From contig NZ_CP074380.1 of NCBI RefSeq assembly GCF_022695595.1, positions 5,524,001-5,588,000 of the forward strand: a stretch of 64,000 nt of DNA, in the 5' to 3' direction. Made by a program: the position numbers and the translations under genes. A model generated the notes under the pieces. It did not search any database and was not told where the DNA came from. It worked only from the letters and a program-made list of their open reading frames with translations. Positions 1 through 8,786 of this stretch are shown here, one piece after another (position 1 is the first letter of the stretch; every line of letters starts with the position of its first letter). This stretch comes from Streptomyces sp. MST-110588 (lineage in GTDB: Bacteria; Actinomycetota; Actinomycetes; Streptomycetales; Streptomycetaceae).

Positions 1-232
1 CGGCGAGGGCGCGGGTGAATTCACCGGCGGTCAGCGGCTGCGGCGAGGGAATCTGTGAGACGAACGCGACGGCGGCCTCGTCGGGGAGCAGGCGGGCGAG
101 TTCGACGCGTTCGTCACCGACCAGTTGCCGGCCCAGTGCCGCCAGTACGTCGTGGACGACCCGCTCGGTCATCCGCTCGGTCGGGTAGCGACCCTCCTTT
201 TTCACCGCCTTGACCAGTTCGTCATACCTCAT
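1..232 (-). CDS. DUF2267 domain protein (partial, C-terminus beyond left edge)
   Basis: The reverse strand reads from ATG at 232 (MRYDELVKAVKKEG...) without a stop to the window edge, giving the first 77 residues. The pattern of an N-terminal YDELV segment, an amphipathic helix ending in VLAALGRQL, and a later RLLPDEAAVAF segment is typical of DUF2267 proteins, small helical proteins of unknown function common in actinobacteria and often linked to stress genes. A good ribosome-binding site, GGGAGG, lies 5 nt before the ATG. The family assignment comes from pattern recognition; no biochemical role can be given. Confidence 0.7.
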   Translation of the reverse strand, partial: MRYDELVKAVKKEGRYPTERMTERVVHDVLAALGRQLVGDERVELARLLPDEAAVAFVSQIPSPQPLTAGEFTRALA

Positions 233-315
233 GACAGCCTCCCGATGCGGGGCGGAGTGGCACGGATCTCTCCTTCCGGATCATGACTGCGCCCGGAACC
301 TTAATCGAGTGGACT

Positions 316-342
316 ACAGTTGTCTACTGTGACGAGTACAGT
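316..342. promoter_or_regulatory. Candidate operator: three alternating ACAGT/ACTGT arms
   Basis: ACAGT (316-320), ACTGT (326-330) and ACAGT (338-342) form two overlapping inverted repeats with 5-nt and 7-nt spacers. The cluster lies in a locally AT-richer patch between the divergent DUF2267 and MerR genes. An operator role is inference. Confidence 0.3.
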
Positions 343-552
343 TTTTCGCCATGCGGCACAGTAGGTGTGCTGCCCTCCTCGGCCCTGCCGTCACCGTTCG
401 CCGTTGTGCCAGGCAAGGCGCGTTGGAGGGTCCGCACTCTTGCCGGGGCCTGGCGGGGCTTGTGGGCATCAGCGAAGGTACGGGGGCATCGCGAGGGTGC
501 CGCGGGGGCGTCGAGAGGGCCCGCGGCGGCGAAAAATCTATCGCGACGGACG

Positions 553-581
553 TAGACAATCGCATGCGTGGCCCCTAGGCT
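553..581 (+). promoter_or_regulatory. Promoter of the MerR-family gene
   Basis: -35 TAGACA at 553-558 and -10 TAGGCT at 576-581, separated by exactly 17 nt, match the major vegetative sigma factor consensus (TTGACA/TANNNT). The start site would be near 588. Confidence 0.55.
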
Positions 582-710
582 CGTTCCTGTAGCCAAGTGA
601 CAGCACAAGGCCGGTGTACGGCGTCGGCAGATGGTGTTGAATTTCTCGGGGCCCTGGTGCCGTACGGTGCCGGGGCCCTTGGCACGTCCGACCGACGAAG
701 AAGAGGTGCG

Positions 711-1058
711 ATGACTTCAGAGCCCCAGCCGCGCTCCACCGACAAGCTCGATGACGACGACTACCCCGCCTACACCATGGGCCGCGCCGCGGAGATGATC
801 GGCGCCACCCCGGCCTTCCTGCGGGCCGTGGGCGAGGCCCGGCTCATCGCCCCGCTGCGCTCCGAGGGCGGCCACCGCCGCTACTCCCGCCACCAACTGC
901 GCATCGCGGCCCGCGCCCGCGAACTCGTCGACCAGGGCACGCCCATCGACGCCGCCTGCCGCATCGTCGTCCTGGAGGACCAGCTCGCCGACGCCCGGCG
1001 GCTCAACGAGGAACTGCGGCGCCCGGGCGCCGGAACGGACCGGCCGGCCGACGCGTGA
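711..1058 (+). CDS. MerR-family transcriptional regulator
   Basis: A 115-residue protein. After an acidic tail of about 17 residues comes a MerR-type winged helix-turn-helix (YTMGRAAEMIGATPAFLRAV, then a GGHRRYSRHQL wing), followed by an amphipathic helix ending in LEDQLADARRLNEEL that should form the antiparallel dimerisation coiled coil. There is no long effector domain and no conserved cysteine, so it is not a metal or SoxR-type sensor. The start is ATG 711, preceded by AGAGG; a longer frame upstream lacks a ribosome-binding site and runs through the promoter. The divergent DUF2267 gene may be a target. Confidence 0.75.
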   Translation: MTSEPQPRSTDKLDDDDYPAYTMGRAAEMIGATPAFLRAVGEARLIAPLRSEGGHRRYSRHQLRIAARARELVDQGTPIDAACRIVVLEDQLADARRLNEELRRPGAGTDRPADA

Positions 1059-1111
1059 GGCGCCCGCGGCGCCCGGGCGCCGGCCCCTGGGACGCACCGA
1101 AGCACCCACGC

Positions 1112-1148
1112 GTCGGCCCCCGGACGCGTCCGCACGCCGGGGGCCGAC
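1112..1148. terminator. Bidirectional terminator between MerR and cysteine desulfurase genes
   Basis: A perfect 12-bp inverted repeat (GTCGGCCCCCGG at 1112-1123, its complement at 1137-1148) with a 13-nt loop sits between two convergent genes. There is no U-tract, as is usual in Streptomyces. Confidence 0.7.
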
Positions 1149-1178
1149 AAAGCGATGAAGCGACAGGGACGCGAGGCG

Positions 1179-3031
1179 TCAGGCTGTCTGCTGCAGAGCG
1201 CGCAGAGAAGCGGTGAGCTGGTCCACCTCCTCGGAGGTGTTGTAGAGGGCCAGGGACGCCCGGGCCGCACTCTCCAGCCCGTAGTGGGCCAGGGCCGGCT
1301 GGGCACAGTGGTGGCCGGCGCGGACGGCGATGCCGTCCCGGTCCAGCCAGTCGGCGACGGTGGCCGGGTCGTGCCCGGCCAGGGTGAAGGTCAGTACGGC
1401 GATACGGTCCGGCGCGGTGCCCAGGACCCGCAGGCCCGGGACGGTGGCCAGGGCCTCCATCGCGTACTGCATCAACTGTGTCTCGTACGTGGCGATGGCC
1501 TGACGGTCGAAGGACGTCAGCCAGTTGAGGGCGGACAGAAGGCCGACCACGCCCGCGATGTGTCCCGTACCGGCCTCGAAGAGGTGCGGTTCGGGGCGTA
1601 GTCGGTGCGCTCGAAGGAGACCGAGTCGATCATGTTGCCGCCGCCCTGCCACGGCGGCATGGATGCCAGCACCTCCGGCTTCCCGTACAGCGCGCCGATC
1701 CCCGTGGGGCCATAGAGCTTGTGGCCGGAGAAGGCGTAGAAGTCGGCGTCCAGGGCCTGTACGTCCACCGGGAAGTGGGCGACCGCCTGGGCGCCGTCGA
1801 TCAGCACCTTGGCCCCGTAACGATGGGCCAGCGCCGTCATCTCCTCGACGGGCGGCACGGTGCCCAGGACGTTGGAGGCGTGGCTGATGGCGACGAGCTG
1901 GGTGCGGCTGGACAGCCGGTCGGCGTAGGCCGCCTGGTCGATCTGACCGTCCGGCAGCAGCGGCAGCGGGACCACCCGCGCGTGCCGTTCGGCGGCGAGC
2001 ATCTGCCACGGCACGATGTCGGAGTGGTGTTCGAGTACGGGGACCAGGATCTCGTCACCCGGCCCGATGTTGGCCTTGCCCCACGTCTGCGCCACGAGGT
2101 TGATGGCCTCGGTCGTACCGCGTACGAAGACGATGTTGTCGGGCGAGGCCGCGCCCAGGAAGTCGGCGGTCGCCGCCCGGCCCGCCTCGTACGCCTCGGT
2201 GGCCTCCCGGGCCATGGTGTGGGCACCGCGGTGGATGTTGGAGTTCATCGCGCCGTAGAACGCGGCGAGCGCCTCGATCACCTGACGGGGCTTTTGGGTG
2301 GTGGCCGCGTTGTCCAGCCAGACCAGCGGGCGGCCGTTCACGGTCCGGTGCAGGATCGGGAAGTCCTGGCGGGCCGCGTCGGGGGAGAAGGCCCCGGACG
2401 CCCGGGTGCCGGCGGTGGCCGGCATGCCGGAGGCGGTCGGCAGGCCGGCGGGCATGCCCGAAGCCGCGTCGGCGGGCATGCCGGTGGGAACCCCGGAGAC
2501 CGTCCCGGTCGGCATGCCGGTCGGGGTGGCGGGTACGGCGGGCGCGGTGGGTACGGCGGCAGCCGCCGGCACACCCGGCACCGCGGTCATGCCCGGCACC
2601 GCGGTCATGCCCGGCACCGCGGTCATGCCCGGCACCGCGGTCATGCCCGGCACCGCGGTCATGCCCGGCACCGAGGGAACTCCCGGGACGGCGGGAACGC
2701 CCGGAACCGAGGGGGTCGTCGGCAGGCCCGGGACCGACATCATCCCCGAGACGTCGGACATGCCCGGGACGCCCGGTGCGCTTGGTGAACCCGGCACGCC
2801 CGGTACTCCCGGTACTCCCGGTACTCCTGGCACCGCCGGCACGCTCGCCGCGCCCGGAACCGACGGCATCCCCGGCATCCCTGGTATCCCCGGCATCCCC
2901 GGCATCCCTGGTAGGCCCGGGACCGCCGGAGCATCCGCCGTGCGTCCCTCCGGGCCCGTACCCGTCCCCAGGCCCGTACTCGTCCCCGGACCCGTACCCG
3001 TGCCCCTGCCCGTAACGTCAGGAGTAGTCAT
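1179..3031 (-). CDS. SufS-like cysteine desulfurase, family 2 encapsulin cargo (frameshifted near 1588)
   Basis: Class V aminotransferase of the SufS type: PLP lysine in SGHKLYGPTG (about K438) and catalytic cysteine in RAGHHCAQP. It releases sulfur from L-cysteine as an enzyme persulfide. Residues 1 to about 215 form a disordered collagen-like segment of PG(M/V/I) triplets with five VPGMTA units; such extensions on encapsulin-associated cysteine desulfurases act as cargo-loading domains. The start ATG 3031 overlaps the shell gene stop by 14 nt (ATGACTACTCCTGA), so the two are translationally coupled. The frame breaks after DYAPN: one C appears missing in the gene's CCC run (plus-strand GG at 1588-1589). 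Restoring it gives about 617 residues and an intact C-terminus, so I treat the break as a sequence error. Function rests on family knowledge. Confidence 0.85.
2574..2663. repeat. Five tandem copies of an 18-bp unit in the cargo N-terminus
   Basis: CCCGGCACCGCGGTCATG is repeated five times perfectly at 2574-2663. On the coding strand it encodes the hexapeptide VPGMTA. Flanking sequence is a degenerate continuation of the same PG-triplet pattern, so copy number probably varies between strains. Confidence 0.9.
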
Positions 3032-4400
3032 GGTAGTTGGACACCTCGACGTTCTGCAGTACGGCGATGGCGTCCTCGACCAGGACCGCGGTGTTGAAGT
3101 ACGCCGTCACCAGGTACGAGGTGATCGCCTTCTGGTCGACGCCCATGTTCCGTATGGACAGGCCCGGTTCGGCCTCGTCGGGCACCGACGCCGGGCGCAG
3201 GCCGACCACGCCCTGCTCGGCCTCGCCGACCCGCATCAGCAGGATCTCGGTCGTACCCGCTCCGTTCGGGCCGGTGATGCCCACCTTGTCCGAAGGCAGC
3301 AGCGGCACTCCGCGCCAGGTCAGCAGCGGGCTGCCGAACCGGCTGTCCGTCACCGGGGGCACACCCCGGCGGGTACATTCGCGGCCGAACGCGGCGATCG
3401 CCCTGGGGTGCGCGAGGAAGTACGCGGGCTGCTTCCAGACCTTGGCCAGCAGCTCGTCCAGGTCATCGGGCGTCGGTGCACCGGTGCGGGTTTGCACCCG
3501 TTGCCCTGGTGCAACGTTGTTGAACAGCCCAAACTCCGGGTGGTTGAGCATCATCGCCTCTTGGCGCTCGCGCAGCGCCTGTACGGTCAGGTTGCTCTGC
3601 GCGCGGGTCTGGTCGATGGGCTGGTTGTAGAGATCGGCGACCCGGGTGTGCACCCGCAGCACGGTCTGGGCCAGGCTCATGTGGTACTCGCGCGGGGTGT
3701 CCTCGTACTCCACGTACGTACCGGGGAGGGCGGGTTCGCCGACGTGGCCGGCGGCCAGGTCGATGGGAACCTCGGCCCCGGCGGGGGGCGTCTGCCCGGA
3801 GCAGTGGGCCTCCAGCGCGCCGCGCACGCCCTCGTCGCGCTCCGTTATGCGCTGCAGTGCGCCGCGCTCGATGCACAGCGCCACGCCGGGAGTCAGGGCA
3901 CGCAGGCAGTAAGGCAGCGGCTCGTTCTTCGACCAGGCGTCCAGGTCGAAGAACTGTCCGTCGCCGACGATCTCCAGCAGCGCGTCCTCGCCGTACCGGC
4001 CGGTGACACGCTTCTCCACGCGCCCGCGCACCAGGATCCACAGCCGGTCCGCGGGGTCGCCCTCCGAGGCGAGCAACTGTCCGCTCTCGAAGGTGACCTC
4101 GGTGGCGGCCTGCGCCAGTTCGCGCAGCGCTTCCTCGTCGGCCTGGCGCAGGTAAGGAACCTCGCGCAGGTCCTCGGGGACGATGCGGTGGCTGCCCTCC
4201 TCGGTGTACGTGCTGATCCGGTCGTCGCCCAGGATGAACGTACGGCGGCGGTTGACCCGGTAGACGCCGGCCTCGACGTCCACCCAGGGCAGCGCGCGCA
4301 GCAGGTAGCGCGGGGTGATGCCGCGCATCTGCGGGCTGGTCTTGGTGGCGGTGGCGAGCTGCCGTGCGGCATCGGGACTCAGCGACAGGCGATCACTCAT
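3018..4400 (-). CDS. Family 2 encapsulin shell protein with inserted cNMP-binding-like domain
   Basis: A 460-residue protein. The N-arm and early HK97-like part (to about residue 80) are interrupted by a CRP-type beta-barrel (residues about 85-200: LRELAQAATEVTFESGQLLA, DRLWILVRGRVEKRV, EIVGDGQFF). The HK97 core resumes with PGTYVEYEDTPREYHMSLAQ, ends with NMGVDQKAITSYLVTAYFNT and closes near EVSNYHDYS, all typical of family 2 shells. The insert lacks a clear phosphate-binding cassette, so ligand binding is uncertain. The insert marks subtype 2B in the published naming, whereas desulfurase cargo is better known from 2A. Start ATG 4400 has GAGGAG upstream. It is first in the shell-cargo operon and should self-assemble into a cytosolic compartment around the desulfurase. 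Confidence 0.85.
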   Translation of the reverse strand: MSDRLSLSPDAARQLATATKTSPQMRGITPRYLLRALPWVDVEAGVYRVNRRRTFILGDDRISTYTEEGSHRIVPEDLREVPYLRQADEEALRELAQAATEVTFESGQLLASEGDPADRLWILVRGRVEKRVTGRYGEDALLEIVGDGQFFDLDAWSKNEPLPYCLRALTPGVALCIERGALQRITERDEGVRGALEAHCSGQTPPAGAEVPIDLAAGHVGEPALPGTYVEYEDTPREYHMSLAQTVLRVHTRVADLYNQPIDQTRAQSNLTVQALRERQEAMMLNHPEFGLFNNVAPGQRVQTRTGAPTPDDLDELLAKVWKQPAYFLAHPRAIAAFGRECTRRGVPPVTDSRFGSPLLTWRGVPLLPSDKVGITGPNGAGTTEILLMRVGEAEQGVVGLRPASVPDEAEPGLSIRNMGVDQKAITSYLVTAYFNTAVLVEDAIAVLQNVEVSNYHDYS

Positions 4401-4554
4401 CGTGACTCCTCATCAAGAGGCGTGGGCTCCGGCCGTCCGGGGCACACGGGTGGATGACGGCCCGATCGTCCGAGGGGCCCGTGCCCGCCACAAGACGGCC
4501 TTTGTCTGGACCAGGCCGGAAACGCACCACGCGCACGGCACGCCACACTGTGCG

Positions 4555-4573
4555 GTGACAAACGTTTTGTGAC
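4555..4573. promoter_or_regulatory. Candidate regulatory site upstream of the encapsulin operon
   Basis: ACAAACGTTTTGT at 4558-4570 is a near-palindrome with one extra T, flanked on both sides by GTGAC (4555-4559 and 4569-4573). It is the most AT-rich element in the 282-bp divergent region between the shell gene and the CYTH/CHAD gene. A regulatory role is inference. Confidence 0.3.
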
Positions 4574-4682
4574 CCCTGGGCCCATGGCCATGCCCTGCGC
4601 CTCCGCGCCGTCTTCGCTCACCCGCTCCCCTCCCCCTCTCCAGGGGCTGCCCCCGCGCCGTACACGCGACTAGATTCGATCC

Positions 4683-6428
4683 ATGGCGGAGACCGTGCGG
4701 GAAATCGAGCGGAAGTACGAAGCCACTGACGGGGCCGGGGTGCCCGACCTGACCGGCGTGACCAGCGTGACCGGCGTCGCGACCGTGACGGACGAGGGCA
4801 CCGTGCACCTCGACGCCACCTACTACGACACGGTGGACCGGCGGCTCGCCGCCGACGGCAGCACCCTGCGGCGGCGCACCGGCGGCGCCGACGCGGGCTG
4901 GCACCTGAAACTGCCGGTGGCCCCCGGCGTACGGGACGAGGTGCGGGCACCGCTGACGGACACGCTGCCGCCGGAGCTGGCGGCGCTGGTCCGCTCCCGG
5001 GTCCGCGGCGGCGAGCTGGCGCCCGTCGTACGGCTGCGCACGCGGCGTACGGTCCGGGTGCTCAGGGACGCGCGGGGCACGCCGCTCGCCGAGGTCGCCA
5101 TCGATGCCGTACGGGCGGAGCGGCTGGCCGGGGCGGACGGGGCCGCCGGGGCAGCCGCATCTGCTGGGTCCGACGGGCCTGCCGGAGGCAACGGGGCGGA
5201 CGGGGCCGAAAGCACAGGCGGTGTGAATGGGGCGGTCGGCGCGTCCCGCCGAGGACGCCCGCACGCACGCTGGGTCGAGATCGAGGTCGAACTGACGGAG
5301 GGGGGCGACCCCCGGCTCCTGGACGCCATCGACACCGTCCTCACCGGCGCGGGGCTGCGCCCGGCCACCGCGGCGTCGAAACTCGCCCGGGCGCTGGCCG
5401 AGACGGCCCCGCGACCGCCCGACGGAACACCCCGAGAGCCCGGATCCGCCGAACTCGGATCCGCCGAGCCCGGGTCCGCCGAGCCCGCCTCCGGCAAGCG
5501 CGCACCCGCGAGCCGCCGCCGTCGACGCGCGGGGGCGGCGCCCCCCACCGCGGGCGACACCGTACTGATGTACGTACGCGACCAGGTGCGGGCGATCGTC
5601 GAGCTGGACCCGGCGGTACGGCGCGACCTGCCGGACTCGGTGCACCGCATGCGGGTCGCCACCCGCCGGCTGCGCAGCGCCTTCCGGTCCTACGGCACGC
5701 TGCTCGACCGTTGCGTCACCGACCCCATCGGCGACGAACTCAAATGGCTGGCGGGGGAGCTGGGAGCGGACCGGGACCGCGAGGTGCTCTGTGAACGGCT
5801 GCACGGGGCCCTGGGCGAACTCCCCCGGGAACTGCTGCTCGGCCCGGTGGAGGCCCGGCTGACCATCTGGTCCCGGCGCCGGCAACTGGGCTCCCGGTCC
5901 CGGCTGATCGAGGCACTGGACGGCGAGCGCCATCTGGCGCTGCTGGAGGAGCTGCACACCCTCCTGGAGGACCCGCCGCTGCGCCCGGCCGCCGCCCGGC
6001 CGCCGAAGAAGGTGCTGGCCAAAGCCGTACGCAAGGACTACCGGCGGCTGGCGCGGCGGATGGACGCCGTACGCCACGCCCCGCCCGGCCGGGAACGGGA
6101 CGAGGCGCTGCACCGGGCCCGCAAGGCGGCCAAGCGCACGCGCTACGCGGCGGAGGCGGCCCGCCCGGCGCTGGGCGGCCCGGCGAAGAAGTTCGCCGGG
6201 CGCGCCAAACGGGTACAGCAGGTGCTGGGTGATCACCAGGACAGCGTGGTGGCGCGGGAGGCACTGCGTGAGCTGGCGACCCAGGCGCAGGCGGCCGGTG
6301 AGGGCGGCTTCGCCTTCGGGGTCCTGTACGGACGGGAGGAGGCGCGGGCGGCGGACCGGGAGCGGGAGCTGCCGGGGGTGTGGAAGAAGGTCTCCCGCCC
6401 CAAGCTGCGCGCCCGGCTCGGCCCGTAG
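4683..6428 (+). CDS. CYTH and CHAD domain protein
   Basis: A 581-residue protein. The N-terminal CYTH (triphosphate tunnel metalloenzyme) fold carries the signature ExExK as E7-I8-E9-R10-K11, which binds triphosphate or polyphosphate through divalent metal. Residues about 155-185 and 240-285 are Gly/Ala/Ser-rich linkers. The CHAD domain starts near residue 290 (DSVHRMRVATRRLRSAFR, later RKAAKRTRYAAEA), a histidine- and arginine-rich helical bundle known to bind polyphosphate. Probable role: polyphosphate binding or hydrolysis; the substrate is not provable here. A -10 element TAGATT (4671-4676) ends 6 nt before the ATG, so the mRNA is probably leaderless. Confidence 0.85.
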   Translation: MAETVREIERKYEATDGAGVPDLTGVTSVTGVATVTDEGTVHLDATYYDTVDRRLAADGSTLRRRTGGADAGWHLKLPVAPGVRDEVRAPLTDTLPPELAALVRSRVRGGELAPVVRLRTRRTVRVLRDARGTPLAEVAIDAVRAERLAGADGAAGAAASAGSDGPAGGNGADGAESTGGVNGAVGASRRGRPHARWVEIEVELTEGGDPRLLDAIDTVLTGAGLRPATAASKLARALAETAPRPPDGTPREPGSAELGSAEPGSAEPASGKRAPASRRRRRAGAAPPTAGDTVLMYVRDQVRAIVELDPAVRRDLPDSVHRMRVATRRLRSAFRSYGTLLDRCVTDPIGDELKWLAGELGADRDREVLCERLHGALGELPRELLLGPVEARLTIWSRRRQLGSRSRLIEALDGERHLALLEELHTLLEDPPLRPAAARPPKKVLAKAVRKDYRRLARRMDAVRHAPPGRERDEALHRARKAAKRTRYAAEAARPALGGPAKKFAGRAKRVQQVLGDHQDSVVAREALRELATQAQAAGEGGFAFGVLYGREEARAADRERELPGVWKKVSRPKLRARLGP

Positions 6429-6655
6429 CCGTCCGACCCGTAACCGTACGCGCGGTCGATCGTTGTATCGGTGTACGGCTGCATGGCTGACCGGCCCGCC
6501 CCGGCGGAGCCGGTCACCGAACCAGGGGGGGAAGAGATGACACGGCAGGTGCATGCCACGCGGGTGGCGCAGGGCGGCTGCGTTCGGGTGACCGGGCCCG
6601 GCCGGGCGCGGGTTACGCTTGAGAGTCGCCCCATGCCAGCTCACGAAGGTTCGAG

Positions 6656-8581
6656 ATGTCTGCCGAGTCGGTCTTCCCACAGCTTGAGGCCCTGCTCCCG
6701 CATGTGCAGAAGCCCATCCAGTACGTCGGCGGTGAACTGAACTCCACCGTCAAGGACTGGGACTCCTGTGATGTCCGCTGGTCCCTGATGTACCCGGACG
6801 CGTACGAGGTCGGACTGCCCAACCAGGGCGTCATGATCCTCTACGAGGTGCTCAACGAGCAGGAGGGCGTGCTCGCCGAGCGTACGTACAGCGTCTGGCC
6901 GGACCTCGAAGCGCTGATGCGCGAGCACGGCGTGCCGCAGTTCACCGTCGACGCCCACCGCCCGGTCGGCGCCTTCGACGTGCTCGGCGTCTCCTTCTCC
7001 ACCGAGCTGGGCTACACCAACCTGCTCACCGCCCTTGACCTCGCGGGCATCCCGATCGAGGCCAAGGACCGTACGGAGGACCACCCGCTGATCCTGGCGG
7101 GCGGCCACGCCGCCTTCAACCCCGAGCCGATCGCGGACTTCCTGGACTGCGCGGTCATCGGCGACGGCGAGCAGGCGGTCCTGGAGATCACCGAGATCAT
7201 CCGCGCCTGGAAGAACGAGGGCCGGCCCGGTGGCCGCGACGAGCTGCTGTTCCGCCTCGCGAAGACCGGCAGCGTGTACGTCCCCAAGTTCTACGACGTC
7301 GAATACCTGGCCGACGGGCGCATCTCGCGCGTCGTCCCCAACCGCTCCGGCGTCCCGTGGCGGGTGTCCAAGCACACCGTCATGGACCTGGACGAGTGGC
7401 CCTACCCCAAGCAGCCGCTCGTCCCCCTGGCCGAGACCGTCCACGAACGGATGTCGGTCGAGATCTTCCGTGGCTGCACCCGCGGCTGCCGTTTCTGCCA
7501 GGCCGGCATGATCACGCGTCCCGTACGGGAGCGAAGCATCACCGGCATCGGCGAGATGGTGGACAAGGGTCTGAAGGCCACGGGATTCGAGGAGGTCGGC
7601 CTGCTGTCGCTGTCCTCCGCGGACCACACCGAGATCGGTGACATCGCCAAGGGACTCGCCGACCGGTACGAGGAAGACAAGATCGGTCTGTCGCTGCCGT
7701 CGACCCGGGTCGACGCCTTCAACATCGATCTTGCCAACGAGCTGACGCGCAACGGCCGCCGGTCCGGCCTGACCTTCGCGCCCGAGGGCGGCAGCGAACG
7801 CATCCGCAAGGTCATCAACAAGATGGTCTCGGAAGAGGACCTGATCCGTACGGTCTCCACCGCGTACGGCAACGGCTGGCGCCAGGTGAAGCTGTACTTC
7901 ATGTGCGGCCTGCCGACCGAGACCGACGAGGACGTCCTCCAGATCGGCGACATGGCCGTCAACGTCATCGCCGAGGGCCGCAAGGTCTCCGGCCAGAACG
8001 ACATCCGCTGCACCGTCTCCATCGGCGGCTTCGTCCCCAAGCCGCACACCCCCTTCCAGTGGGCGCCGCAGCTCAGCGCCGAGGAGACGGACGCCCGGCT
8101 GGAGAAGCTGCGCGACAAGATCCGCGGCGACAAGAAGTACGGCCGCTCCATCGGCTTCCGCTACCACGACGGCAAGCCCGGCATCGTCGAGGGCCTCCTC
8201 TCCCGCGGCGACCGCCGCGTGGGCGCCGTCATCCGCGCCGTCTACGAGGGCGGCGGACGCTTCGACGGCTGGCGCGAGCACTTCTCCTACGACCGCTGGA
8301 TGAAGGCCGCCGAGGAGACCCTGCCCGCCTACGGCGTCGACGTCGCCTGGTACACCACGCGCGAACGCACCTACGAGGAAGTCCTGCCCTGGGACCACCT
8401 GGACTCCGGCCTGGACAAGGACTGGCTCTGGGAGGACTGGCAGGACGCCCTGGACGAAACCGAGGTCGAGGACTGCCGCTGGACCCCGTGCTTCGACTGC
8501 GGCGTCTGTCCTCAGATGGACACGTCCATCCAGATCGGCCCGACGGGCAAGAAGCTGCTGCCGCTGTCCGTCGTCAAGTAG
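6656..8581 (+). CDS. TIGR03960-type B12-binding/radical SAM protein
   Basis: A 641-residue protein with an N-terminal B12-binding-like fold (about 1-180, including GVSFSTELGY and LAGGHAAFNPEP). A radical SAM barrel follows with the 4Fe-4S motif CxxxCxxC at C274, C278 and C281 (GCTRGCRFCQAG). The C-terminus carries more cysteines (CFDCGVCPQ). It is the standard partner of the DUF2344 protein and sits upstream of the RNase E/G gene in many actinobacteria, which hints at an RNA modification role, but no reaction is established. Start ATG 6656 has GAAGG 8 nt upstream, and a -10-like TACGCT lies near 6613. Confidence 0.85.
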   Translation: MSAESVFPQLEALLPHVQKPIQYVGGELNSTVKDWDSCDVRWSLMYPDAYEVGLPNQGVMILYEVLNEQEGVLAERTYSVWPDLEALMREHGVPQFTVDAHRPVGAFDVLGVSFSTELGYTNLLTALDLAGIPIEAKDRTEDHPLILAGGHAAFNPEPIADFLDCAVIGDGEQAVLEITEIIRAWKNEGRPGGRDELLFRLAKTGSVYVPKFYDVEYLADGRISRVVPNRSGVPWRVSKHTVMDLDEWPYPKQPLVPLAETVHERMSVEIFRGCTRGCRFCQAGMITRPVRERSITGIGEMVDKGLKATGFEEVGLLSLSSADHTEIGDIAKGLADRYEEDKIGLSLPSTRVDAFNIDLANELTRNGRRSGLTFAPEGGSERIRKVINKMVSEEDLIRTVSTAYGNGWRQVKLYFMCGLPTETDEDVLQIGDMAVNVIAEGRKVSGQNDIRCTVSIGGFVPKPHTPFQWAPQLSAEETDARLEKLRDKIRGDKKYGRSIGFRYHDGKPGIVEGLLSRGDRRVGAVIRAVYEGGGRFDGWREHFSYDRWMKAAEETLPAYGVDVAWYTTRERTYEEVLPWDHLDSGLDKDWLWEDWQDALDETEVEDCRWTPCFDCGVCPQMDTSIQIGPTGKKLLPLSVVK

Positions 8582-8617
8582 CGGCCGGGCGTCCGGGGAC
8601 GCCCACCGTACGCCGGG

Positions 8618-8655
8618 TCGGCCCGGCCACCGCCATGGTGCGGTGGCCGGGCCGA
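8618..8655 (+). terminator. Terminator after the radical SAM gene
   Basis: A perfect 16-bp stem (8618-8633 with 8640-8655) and 6-nt loop lies 36 bp after the stop codon. No U-tract follows. Confidence 0.75.
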
Positions 8656-8786
8656 TGTGCTGTGCGGACCGCCCGACCGGGCCGGTGGGGGTGCAACCAC
8701 GGGGAACCGTGGGGCGTGAGCGGAAGTGGGTGGGGAGTCGGTGGATGGTTTGGGCGGGGGATGGGTTGGAACGGGGGAGCAGGGGT

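Larger units (their letters stand above)
233..710. other. Intergenic region between divergent DUF2267 and MerR genes
   Basis: No convincing gene; the overlapping open frames on both strands look like high-GC artefacts. It holds the DUF2267 ribosome-binding site, a cluster of ACAGT/ACTGT arms at 316-342 and a good housekeeping-type promoter at 553-581 facing the MerR gene, which leaves a 5' UTR of about 120 nt. Confidence 0.5.

Noticed and set aside
1588..1589. Programmed frameshift in the desulfurase gene
   Set aside because: The C run is too short and lacks a slippery heptamer, and four other genes have similar homopolymer breaks, so a sequence error is the simpler explanation.
2298..4457. 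719-codon plus-strand open frame through the encapsulin operon
   Set aside because: It is the mirror of the PG-repeat and shell genes; the composition (Gly/Val/Arg/His) and lack of any domain mark it as a high-GC shadow.
6537..6740. ATG after a strong purine tract just upstream of the radical SAM gene
   Set aside because: The frame overlaps the start of the radical SAM gene by about 85 bp, is rich in Arg/Ser/Pro with no domain, and looks like chance.
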